From: Acidifodinimicrobium sp049967035
Lineage (GTDB): Archaea; Nanobdellota; Nanobdellia; Parvarchaeales; Parvarchaeaceae
Direction of reading: 5' to 3'
Assembly: GCA_049967035.1 (NCBI GenBank)
Contig: JBMFTM010000014.1
Span: 1-14,282, forward strand
DNA length: 14,282 bases
The position numbers and the translations under genes were made by a program. Below, piece after piece: positions 7,913-13,897 of the stretch; the first letter of the stretch is position 1; the number at the start of each line of letters is the position of its first letter. Below the pieces are notes generated by a model that was given only the letters and a program-made list of their open reading frames with translations, had not been told where the DNA came from and did no database searches.

Positions 7913-9184
7913 TCACTGCTTTTTCACTAGGTCTATGCATCTACCTGCGGCTATGGTAGAACCCATATCCCTTATAGCAAACCCTGCAAGTTGAGGGAAC
8001 TCATCGCTCTTTTCGATTGAAAGAGGCTTAAGCGGCTCAAGCACTACTATCGCGGCATCCCCCTGCTTTATCGTCGCTGGGTTCTCTTCTGCTGTCGCAC
8101 CAGTCTTAGGATCAAGCCTTCTAAGTATCTTCTTTACTCTTACAGGGACTTGCGCTGTGTGAGTGTGAAGAACTGGGCTGTAACCTGCTGATATCGCCGT
8201 AGGGTGATAAAGAACGAGTATCTGAGCGGTGAACTCTGTTACCACAGTTGGAGGGGCAGAGACTGTTCCAACGACATCACCTCTCTTTACCTGATCTTTC
8301 TCAATGCCTCTTACGTTAAAGCCGATGTTATCGCCCGGTATTGCCTGCTCAAGACTCTGGTGGTGCATCTCTATCGACTTGACTTCTCCCTGCACGTGAG
8401 ATGGTTCGAATATTATCTTGTCCCCTGGCTTCATAACGCCGGTGACAACTTTCCCGACTGGGACTGTTCCTACACCCTGTATTGAGTATACATCCTCAAC
8501 GGGGACTCTAAGTGGAAGATTGACTGGCCGTTCTGGTGTAGGTAGCGCATCTAGCGCCTCCAGAAGCGTTGGGCCGGTGTACCAAGGCATCTTGTCGCTC
8601 TTCTTTGTTATGTTTACCCCCTCTTTTGAAGCAACAGGGATAACCAAGAAGCTGTCAGCGTTCGCATAGAGCGTCTTTGCCATCTTCAAGACTTCCTGCT
8701 TCACGGCATTGAATTTATTCTGATCGTAACCTAGGAGATCCATCTTGTTTATGACTATCAGGAAATTCTTTATTCCGAATACTCTAGCAAGGTAAGTATG
8801 CTCCCTTGTCTGGGCCATTATGCCCTCTTTTCCATCCACTACAAGGACAGCTGCATCAGCCTCAGATGCACCTGTTATCATGTTCTTTATGAAGTCTACA
8901 TGACCTGGTGCGTCGATTATCGTGAATTCATACTTGCTTGTGTCAAACCTCTCATGACTAAGGTCTATCGTAACGCCTTTCTTCCTCTCTTCACCTGAGG
9001 TATCCAAGAAGTAGGCAAACTCAAATTCCACCTTACCTAAAGTAGCAAGCTCTTTCTCTATCTTAGCCTTGTCCTGCTCGCTGAAGCTACCAGTCTCATA
9101 GAGTAATCTTCCAACTGTAGTAGACTTCCCAGAGTCTACGTGTCCTATAAAGATAAGATTCATGTGCGGTTTTCCTTCTGCCAT
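7913..9184 (-). CDS. tuf: Translation elongation factor EF-1A
   Basis: The 423-aa GTPase delivers aminoacyl-tRNA to the ribosome; in archaea it also partners Pelota and the release factor aRF1. The GTPase motifs are complete: GHVDSGKS at 14-21, Thr72 of GVTID in switch I, DAPGH at 91-95 with the catalytic His95, NKMD at 146-149 and an ASKEG G5 motif near 185-189. The beta-barrel domains follow, with VPVEDVYSIQGVGTVPVG, the HTAQVPVR segment and the C-terminal FAIRDMGSTIAAG. Length is normal for the family. Val96 follows GH where EF-1A normally has Arg (GHRDF). The ATG at 9184 is fixed by a strong GGGGTGA three bases upstream. Transcription probably starts from its own promoter in the 71-nt gap to the upstream membrane-protein gene. 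The gene symbol is also written tef1A. The S10 gene that often follows EF-1A in archaea is absent; metG follows. Confidence 0.98.
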   Translation of the reverse strand: MAEGKPHMNLIFIGHVDSGKSTTVGRLLYETGSFSEQDKAKIEKELATLGKVEFEFAYFLDTSGEERKKGVTIDLSHERFDTSKYEFTIIDAPGHVDFIKNMITGASEADAAVLVVDGKEGIMAQTREHTYLARVFGIKNFLIVINKMDLLGYDQNKFNAVKQEVLKMAKTLYANADSFLVIPVASKEGVNITKKSDKMPWYTGPTLLEALDALPTPERPVNLPLRVPVEDVYSIQGVGTVPVGKVVTGVMKPGDKIIFEPSHVQGEVKSIEMHHQSLEQAIPGDNIGFNVRGIEKDQVKRGDVVGTVSAPPTVVTEFTAQILVLYHPTAISAGYSPVLHTHTAQVPVRVKKILRRLDPKTGATAEENPATIKQGDAAIVVLEPLKPLSIEKSDEFPQLAGFAIRDMGSTIAAGRCIDLVKKQ

Positions 9185-9187
9185 ATT

Positions 9188-9194
9188 TCACCCC
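9188..9194 (-). promoter_or_regulatory. Strong Shine-Dalgarno site of EF-1A
   Basis: GGGGTGA ends three bases before the EF-1A ATG and pairs well with the expected archaeal 16S rRNA 3' end. It is one of only two convincing Shine-Dalgarno sites in the window, as expected for a highly translated mRNA with a real leader. Confidence 0.8.
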
Positions 9195-9242
9195 TATAAC
9201 CAATTTAACACTGGTAATATGTATTCAAATAGAATCATTTAG

Positions 9243-9254
9243 TATTTAAATATT
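9243..9254 (-). promoter_or_regulatory. Probable TATA box of EF-1A
   Basis: The minus strand contains an AATATTTAAATAC tract centred near 9248. Initiation about 26 nt downstream would fall near 9222 and give a leader of roughly 38 nt, which contains the strong ribosome-binding site. It directly abuts the stop codon of the upstream gene at 9256. Confidence 0.45.
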
Positions 9255-9255
9255 T

Positions 9256-9762
9256 CTATCGTGCTCGTTCCTTACCTATCGCGCCGAATGCGTAAAGCAG
9301 GATGACTACTAACAGGGGCACTTGGAAGAAAAAGAAGATCGTATTCCAGGCTATTTCATACCTGAACTTTGAAAGGTAATTGTTGAATGCACCAAAAAAC
9401 ATCCAAAAGTTTGCTGAACTTGCCGCTTCGTACACTATACCCAGCGAGATTGTCTTATATTTGTTTTTCCCCAGGATTATTATGCACACTATAGAGAAAA
9501 GCTCGAGCAGGAAACCCAAAGTGTACCATATTGTGCCCAGTGTGTAAAAATTTGAGTATAACAGAGGGAGTATTACAACTCTACGGATAGCAAAATCCTT
9601 GTTCCAATTCGCTACGCCGATAGCAAATGAGAAGAAAGCTATCAGCATATATTTTAGAGGATCCGGGACCTTGTTGATATATTGGTCTATTTTATCCCGC
9701 AGCTTTCTATAGCTCTTCGATGATCCAGCTCTACTACCGACACGCGTCCGATTTAGCTGCAT
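9256..9762 (-). CDS. Small multi-spanning membrane protein of unknown function
   Basis: I do not recognise a family. The protein begins with a basic, polar stretch (about 40 residues, rich in Arg, Ser and Lys), then has four or five hydrophobic segments: around KYMLIAFFSFAIGVANW, VVILPLLYSNFYTLGTIWY, LLELFSIVCIIILG, a weaker one around ANFWMFFGAF, and the C-terminal IFFFFQVPLLVVILLYAFGAIG. It ends in a short charged tail, KERAR. No catalytic motif stands out. It lies 21 nt after pelA on the same strand, so it is probably cotranscribed with the permease and pelA, and it ends just before the EF-1A promoter. I chose ATG 9762 (168 aa). A TTG at 9777 would add five residues but also lacks a ribosome-binding site. 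Confidence 0.75.
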   Translation of the reverse strand: MQLNRTRVGSRAGSSKSYRKLRDKIDQYINKVPDPLKYMLIAFFSFAIGVANWNKDFAIRRVVILPLLYSNFYTLGTIWYTLGFLLELFSIVCIIILGKNKYKTISLGIVYEAASSANFWMFFGAFNNYLSKFRYEIAWNTIFFFFQVPLLVVILLYAFGAIGKERAR

Positions 9763-9783
9763 GAGATAAAAAGTCAATTCTTA

Positions 9784-10770
9784 TTAATAAAATTTTACGA
9801 TTATGCCGCCAAATGAATTCAAAGTATAGAGAGACTCGTCTTGCTGGTTGAATATCACTATATCTGCCGAGGCCTTATCCAAAGCGGAGATAAGGTCCTT
9901 ATTGCGGCCTATGAAATCCTTTGAAACTAAAGCCTCCTCTGGAGGAACGGAATGGTTCAGTTTATCGTATATCTTTTCAACCCCGTATACATACCTGTTA
10001 TCCCCAGACGAGATGCTCTTGATGTACTCATCCATCTTCTTCTTTTGGTTAATTATGGAGCGTTCCTTAAGTTTGTTGTTTATCACATCCTTCTCCATCA
10101 ATTCCTTTAAGCCGGTATCAGCATACGATACTGTCTCATAGATGATACTGTCTATCCCTATCTTGTCCTTGATCCTTTCATTGTATATCCCGACACCAGC
10201 AACTATGAATAGGTCCCAATCTTTTTTTGTTTCTTCCAGCAGCGCTTTCTCAAGTTTGTCGAAGAACAGCTCGCTCCCGCTTGACTTGAATCTCTTCCCA
10301 GAAACGTTCTCTCTGATTTCACGCACTTTCCTTATCGAATAATTTGTCATGGAGTAGAATATCGCATAGCCTGATTCGTAAACGCATACAAAAACCTTTG
10401 GGGAACGAATGGAAGAGTTCTTTATAGCTTTTATCTGATATTTGAGGAAACTCTCCTTCTGAAGCGTAAAAATGGTATCCAGTTCTATAGAGATAGTGTG
10501 ATACCTATGCAAAGGAACATCTTCGTCTGAAGATTCGAATATTTTGCCCGATACGCTGAGAGATTCACCAGATAAGTCTACACGCTCTACGTCTATCCCA
10601 AGCCTCACGGTTTTTACCTCCTTCTCTTTGCCAAATTCTATCTTTCTCTTGGTTTGCGATACAATCTTATCGCCTGGCTCTATAACGTAACTTAAAACTA
10701 CAAGGTCTTCAATTGACTTGACTGAAACCTTTAGAAGACCTTCTGACGGCGAAAACTTGATTATTTTCAT
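9784..10770 (-). CDS. pelA: Pelota, ribosome rescue / mRNA surveillance factor
   Basis: The 328-aa protein is the archaeal Pelota/Dom34 homologue, which enters the A site of stalled ribosomes with EF-1A-GTP and promotes subunit splitting with ABCE1. Domain 1 (about 1-120) has the SH3-like beta fold, with LGIDVERVDL and HRYHTISIELD. Domain 2 (about 125-255) has FVCVYESGYAIFY, VREIRENVSGKRF and IVAGVGIYNE, followed by SYADTGLKELM. Domain 3 has YVYGVEKIYDKL, EALVSKDF and the C-terminal SFGGIIVKFY. There is no GGQ peptide-release motif, as expected for Pelota rather than aRF1. It is slightly shorter than most relatives (about 340-360 aa). The ATG overlaps the permease stop as ATGA, so translation is probably coupled. 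Its functional partner EF-1A is two genes downstream on the same strand. Confidence 0.95.
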   Translation of the reverse strand: MKIIKFSPSEGLLKVSVKSIEDLVVLSYVIEPGDKIVSQTKRKIEFGKEKEVKTVRLGIDVERVDLSGESLSVSGKIFESSDEDVPLHRYHTISIELDTIFTLQKESFLKYQIKAIKNSSIRSPKVFVCVYESGYAIFYSMTNYSIRKVREIRENVSGKRFKSSGSELFFDKLEKALLEETKKDWDLFIVAGVGIYNERIKDKIGIDSIIYETVSYADTGLKELMEKDVINNKLKERSIINQKKKMDEYIKSISSGDNRYVYGVEKIYDKLNHSVPPEEALVSKDFIGRNKDLISALDKASADIVIFNQQDESLYTLNSFGGIIVKFY

Positions 10771-11876
10771 ACAATCTCAATGATCGTGTACACAAAACCC
10801 AAGACCATGATTATTACGGTGAATGCCAGTGATATGTTCCCTCCAAAAACAGAGTATACTGTACTTATACCTTCTTTCTTTCTACTGATATACACCGCCA
10901 GCAATACGGATATAGATAGTAAGGATAGGAACACGCCGCCTATTATGTCTATTATATTTGCAAAACCGAAGTTAAAGACGGCTATTATGACTGGAAGCAG
11001 AACAGCTATCAACGCGCTTGTAAACCTGTTAATCTTAAAATCATAATAGAACGTATCTGTTATAACAAGACCCATCGCCAAAAGAGGGGTTATCAGCATG
11101 AAGATAGTAGTCAGTAGAAAAAGCACGTTCAAGTACCCAGTTGCAGCGTAGTTGGTTGCTACCTGCGAAACACTGCTACCGAATGCCCCTAAGAATGAGA
11201 AAGAAAATAGTATATATATCAATATCGATATAACAAATGACACCAAAATCACTTTGACAAGCCTATTAACATTCCCAGACACTTCCTGCTTTATCTCCGG
11301 TATAACGGTGTAAGCTGTCAATGAGAAGAGGATTACACCGAAAGGTGAGAATATCTCCATTAGATTGGAGTGCATTATGTTGCCTATGTTTATGTAATGA
11401 AGCACAGCAATCGAGACCACTATAAGTATAATTATCTTTACAAAAAGAAGAGGCGTCTCAGACTGCTCAACGGCATTGAATCCTTTCAATATCAACGGAA
11501 AGCTCAAGATGAAGAGCACTAAAAGTGACAGGTAATATGGTATACCAAACAGCATTGATAAGGCAGACCCAAGCCCGATAAAGTACGCTATAAGCGCACC
11601 TATTATCGTGACGAACTGCAGAACCAAGACTAGCCCTTTGAACTTCTTTCCAAGCGAATCGCCTATCAATATAGGTAACTGGTGCATCTTCTTCGATCTT
11701 AAAGACAACTCTGCTGTGTACAAAGTTATAAGGATAGAAGCAACCCCAATCACTACAAGCATCAGCAAACCATAGAAGAAACCGGATTTTGACATAGCAT
11801 ATGGAAGAGCAAGTATTCCTCCGCCAACTAGTGTGCCGACAACAGTGCTAACTGCAGCCAGGAAATTCTTATCCAT
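10767..11876 (-). CDS. Amino-acid permease of the APC superfamily (aromatic amino-acid permease-like)
   Basis: The 369-aa integral membrane protein has about 11 hydrophobic helices. The first contains GTLVGGGILALPYAM, the glycine-rich unwound helix 1 motif of the amino acid/auxin and tryptophan/tyrosine permease groups of the APC superfamily. Helix 6 (FGVILFSLTAYTVIPEI) matches the second substrate-binding helix of that fold. Such proteins import amino acids using H+ or Na+ gradients; the substrate cannot be fixed from this sequence. It is the first gene of the minus-strand run and overlaps pelA by 4 nt, so a transport gene leads a ribosome-rescue gene. A TATA-like box centred near 11906 lies 30 nt before the ATG, giving a nearly leaderless mRNA. 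Confidence 0.88.
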   Translation of the reverse strand: MDKNFLAAVSTVVGTLVGGGILALPYAMSKSGFFYGLLMLVVIGVASILITLYTAELSLRSKKMHQLPILIGDSLGKKFKGLVLVLQFVTIIGALIAYFIGLGSALSMLFGIPYYLSLLVLFILSFPLILKGFNAVEQSETPLLFVKIIILIVVSIAVLHYINIGNIMHSNLMEIFSPFGVILFSLTAYTVIPEIKQEVSGNVNRLVKVILVSFVISILIYILFSFSFLGAFGSSVSQVATNYAATGYLNVLFLLTTIFMLITPLLAMGLVITDTFYYDFKINRFTSALIAVLLPVIIAVFNFGFANIIDIIGGVFLSLLSISVLLAVYISRKKEGISTVYSVFGGNISLAFTVIIMVLGFVYTIIEIV

Positions 11877-11900
11877 ACTAATTTAGATTAGAAGCAAATG

Positions 11901-11911
11901 CAATATTTAAC
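11901..11911 (-). promoter_or_regulatory. Probable TATA box of the permease-pelA transcript
   Basis: The minus strand reads GAGTTAAATATTG, with the TATA-like core centred at about 11906. Initiation about 26 nt downstream falls near 11880, only four bases before the permease ATG at 11876. No Shine-Dalgarno sequence lies between. Confidence 0.45.
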
Positions 11912-11978
11912 TCTGTATCGGAACGAAGCTGACTAGATTATTCAAGTGATATTCTGTAATAGGAATAACGCCTGTCAA

Positions 11979-11989
11979 TTATTAATATC
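11979..11989 (+). promoter_or_regulatory. Probable TATA box of tRNA-Glu
   Basis: TTATTAATATC is centred near 11984. A start about 26 nt downstream would be near 12010, four bases before the mature tRNA 5' end at 12014, which is a normal layout for an archaeal single tRNA gene. Confidence 0.5.
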
Positions 11990-12013
11990 CGACTTTCAAT
12001 AATATCTATAGCT

Positions 12014-12085
12014 GCTCCTATAGTCTAGCGGCCAAGGACAGTGGCCTCTCGAGTCACAGACCCGGGTTCAAATCCCGGTGGGAGC
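12014..12085 (+). tRNA. tRNA-Glu (anticodon CUC)
   Basis: A 72-nt cloverleaf. The acceptor stem GCTCCTA pairs with TGGGAGC, including one G-U pair. The D stem is GTC/GAC. The anticodon stem GTGGC/GTCAC, with one G-U pair, holds the loop CTCTCGA, giving anticodon CTC, which reads GAG. The T stem CCGGG/CCCGG holds TTCAAAT. No CCA is encoded. No intron is seen. Confidence 0.96.
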
Positions 12086-12098
12086 ATGGGTGAAAATA

Positions 12099-12106
12099 TA
12101 TTTTTA
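12099..12106 (+). terminator. Oligo-T terminator after tRNA-Glu
   Basis: A TATTTTTA tract, with five T residues at 12101-12105, lies about 15 nt after the tRNA 3' end. Archaeal RNA polymerase often stops at such oligo-T runs, without needing a hairpin. Confidence 0.45.
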
Positions 12107-12142
12107 CTCAAATAGATGCTATCAGGACCAGATAAATCGATT

Positions 12143-12478
12143 TTAACCGGTGGATCTTTTAACTCTAATGAAATTGTTGTATGTTCTGTTAATTTTTTCT
12201 ACCAAAATCTTATAATTTTTATCTGAATGCTCTAATTTGAACTTTCCGTATTTAACATCAAAAGTGTTTTCATCCTTATCGCTTGCTGATACAAATTCTA
12301 AGTATGAATCGTAGTATTTTATCTTAAGAGAGCCATCACTAAAATAAATCTCATAGTCACTTATATCTAAATAGTATGAGTTCTTGTTTGCTTTGTCTTC
12401 TTTACCGAGATTCTTTGCTAATTCAATGGATTTTTCGACCGTATTATTCACTATTATATCATCTAAAACTTTGCTCAT
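12143..12478 (-). CDS. Small hypothetical protein, 111 aa
   Basis: I do not recognise this protein. It is hydrophilic, with no signal peptide or membrane segment, and is rich in Lys, Asp, Ser, Tyr and Asn. The first 30 residues look helical (VEKSIELAKNLGKEDKANK). The rest alternates in a way that suggests beta strands (YYLDISDYEIYFSDGSLKIKYY, then FDVKYGKFKLE). A basic helix-like C-terminus follows (ILVEKINRTYNNFIRVKR). It stands alone on the minus strand, between a tRNA and a divergent helicase gene. Evidence that it is a real gene: an ATG start with a TATA-like box exactly 26 nt upstream, and a 15-bp palindrome between the two. Its codons look more AT-rich than neighbouring housekeeping genes, so recent gain or fast evolution is possible. 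Confidence 0.65.
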   Translation of the reverse strand: MSKVLDDIIVNNTVEKSIELAKNLGKEDKANKNSYYLDISDYEIYFSDGSLKIKYYDSYLEFVSASDKDENTFDVKYGKFKLEHSDKNYKILVEKINRTYNNFIRVKRSTG

Positions 12479-12479
12479 C

Positions 12480-12494
12480 CTATCAATTTGATAG
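12480..12494. repeat. 15-bp palindrome over the unknown gene's promoter (possible operator)
   Basis: CTATCAA-T-TTGATAG has two perfect 7-bp arms around one base. It lies immediately upstream of the ATG of the 111-aa gene, between its TATA-like box and the start codon, a position where a bound protein would block transcription. Confidence 0.55.
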
Positions 12495-12546
12495 ATAAAG
12501 AATATAAGCTTTTAGTACACACACTTACATTATCTTATCTATCAAA
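12487..12546. repeat. 12-bp perfect inverted repeat flanking a promoter
   Basis: TTTGATAGATAA at 12487-12498 is repeated inverted as TTATCTATCAAA at 12535-12546, with a 36-nt spacer that holds the TATA-like box of the 111-aa gene. The right arm adds a third copy of the CTATCAA half-site (12539-12545). A related 9-bp inverted match, ATCTTATCT at 12532-12540 with AGATAAGAT at 12620-12628, reaches the DEAD-box start codon. Confidence 0.55.
12501..12508 (-). promoter_or_regulatory. TATA box of the 111-aa unknown gene
   Basis: The minus strand reads GCTTATATTC, centred near 12504, 26 nt from the A of the ATG at 12478. This predicts a leaderless transcript. The box sits inside the inverted-repeat arms described separately. 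Confidence 0.5.
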
Positions 12547-12575
12547 AACACACGGCAGCTACAAGTAGACAATTC

Positions 12576-12583
12576 TATATAAG
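12576..12583 (+). promoter_or_regulatory. Probable TATA box of the DEAD-box helicase gene
   Basis: TCTATATAAG centred near 12579 is the best TATA match upstream of the helicase. It would give a leader of about 22 nt with no well-placed Shine-Dalgarno motif. A weaker alternative, ATTAATATT near 12594, would give a leader of about six bases. Confidence 0.45.
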
Positions 12584-12626
12584 TAGGCTATTAATATTGA
12601 GAGGTACACAAATAACATAAGATAAG

Positions 12627-13880
12627 ATGGAAGAATTCAACTCAATGCCATTGAAAGAGGAACTCATTAACTCGCTTAAGAACATCGGTCTAATATCCCC
12701 GACTGACGTTCAAAAGGAAGCAATACCCGTCATTTTAGAGGGGAAGGATGTCGCTGTTCGAGCCAAGACAGGGACTGGAAAGACCGGCGCATTCGTGATA
12801 CCTATAATCCAGAAGATACTAGAGAATCCCGAACCATTGAGCGCAATCATCCTCGAACCGACAAGGGAACTTTCGCTGCAGGTGTTTGGAGTCGTCAGAT
12901 CTCTAGGTAAACCGCTAAAAATTTCTGCTGCCATAGTGTATGGAGGAGTAGGAATAAATCCGCAGATAAACGCGGTGAGAAATGGGCCGCATATAATAAT
13001 CGGTACACCCGGCAGGGTGATAGACTTGATGAAGAGGGGGGTACTGAACCTGAATAGGATAAAATTCTTCGTGCTGGACGAAGCTGACCTTATGTTCGAT
13101 ATGGGGTTCATAGATGATATAGAATACATACTCAGCAAAACGCCTGGCTCGAAACAGCTCATGCTTTTTTCTGCTACTTTGCCTAGGCCGATAATGCAAA
13201 TAGCTGAGAAACACATGAAACAGGATAAAAGAGTAATAATAGTCGGAAAGGAAGAAGAGATAACGGCTAGTGGTATAATGCACCTTTATACCATAGTAAG
13301 CGGCCAGATGAAAATCGCAACTCTCCTCGCATATATAGAGCATTACAAGCCAACGAAATGCATAATATTCACAAGGACAAAATTCGGAGCCGAAAAACTT
13401 TACAATGTACTCGAACACTATGGATTAAATGTTATACATCTACATGGAGGTATGACACAATCAAAAAGAGAGAACTCATTGGAGAGATTCCGAGGCGGCA
13501 CACAGTTCATGATCTCCACCAACGTGGCTGCGCGTGGACTTGATATCAGTGATGTGAGCGATATAATAAACTTCGATGCGCCAGATGAACCGAGAACGTA
13601 TGTCCACAGAGTCGGGAGAACTGCTAGAATGCACAAAGAAGGCCGCGCCTTTACAATATTTCTGACAAACCAGAGGGGTATGATAGGTGACATAGAGAGG
13701 GCATCCAACATACACATGCAGGAGATAAGCTTAGATACATCTAGCATCGACCAGTCAAAATTCAAAAACTATGAAGCTGATTTTTATAGTCATTCAAGAA
13801 GCTACAGCTCAAGTCCAAGCAGAAGCAGTGGCAGATCAAGATACCCGAGCTATAGGAGGCATTCATATCATGGGCGATAA
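12627..13880 (+). CDS. DEAD-box RNA helicase with Arg/Ser-rich tail
   Basis: The 417-aa ATP-dependent RNA helicase has all family motifs: the Q motif around ISPTDVQKEAI (23-33), motif I AKTGTGKT at 46-53, PTREL at 78-82, TPGR at 127-130, DEAD at 151-154, SAT at 182-184, then IIFTRT, HLHGGM, NVAARGLDISDV and HRVGRTAR in the second RecA domain. Such proteins open RNA duplexes in ribosome assembly, mRNA decay or cold adaptation. After the core, about 35 residues form a tail of Ser, Arg and Tyr (SRSYSSSPSRSSGRSRYPS...), probably disordered and RNA-binding. The ATG at 12627 gives a normal N-terminus for the Q motif. A methyltransferase gene begins 17 nt after the stop, so the two are likely one operon. 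Confidence 0.96.
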   Translation: MEEFNSMPLKEELINSLKNIGLISPTDVQKEAIPVILEGKDVAVRAKTGTGKTGAFVIPIIQKILENPEPLSAIILEPTRELSLQVFGVVRSLGKPLKISAAIVYGGVGINPQINAVRNGPHIIIGTPGRVIDLMKRGVLNLNRIKFFVLDEADLMFDMGFIDDIEYILSKTPGSKQLMLFSATLPRPIMQIAEKHMKQDKRVIIVGKEEEITASGIMHLYTIVSGQMKIATLLAYIEHYKPTKCIIFTRTKFGAEKLYNVLEHYGLNVIHLHGGMTQSKRENSLERFRGGTQFMISTNVAARGLDISDVSDIINFDAPDEPRTYVHRVGRTARMHKEGRAFTIFLTNQRGMIGDIERASNIHMQEISLDTSSIDQSKFKNYEADFYSHSRSYSSSPSRSSGRSRYPSYRRHSYHGR

Positions 13881-13887
13881 AATCGCC
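13873..13887 (+). repeat. Small hairpin spanning the helicase stop codon
   Basis: GGCGAT-AAA-ATCGCC forms a perfect 6-bp stem with a 3-nt loop. The helicase stop codon spans the stem-loop junction, and the hairpin ends directly before the Shine-Dalgarno sequence of the next gene. It could tune translational coupling or be coincidental. Confidence 0.4.
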
Positions 13888-13894
13888 AGGTGAT
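13888..13894 (+). promoter_or_regulatory. Shine-Dalgarno site of the methyltransferase gene
   Basis: AGGTGAT lies three bases before ATG 13898 and six before ATG 13901. It is a full match to the archaeal anti-Shine-Dalgarno core. It supports translation of an internal operon gene and settles the start near 13898. Confidence 0.75.
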
Positions 13895-13897
13895 ACC

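Noticed and set aside
9763..9777. TTG start at 9777 for the small membrane protein
   Set aside because: Gives five extra residues with no ribosome-binding site; ATG 9762 is available in the same frame and preferred.
9784..10770. Peptide chain release factor aRF1 instead of Pelota
   Set aside because: No GGQ motif and no NIKS-type stop recognition; the N-terminal domain is the SH3-like Pelota type.
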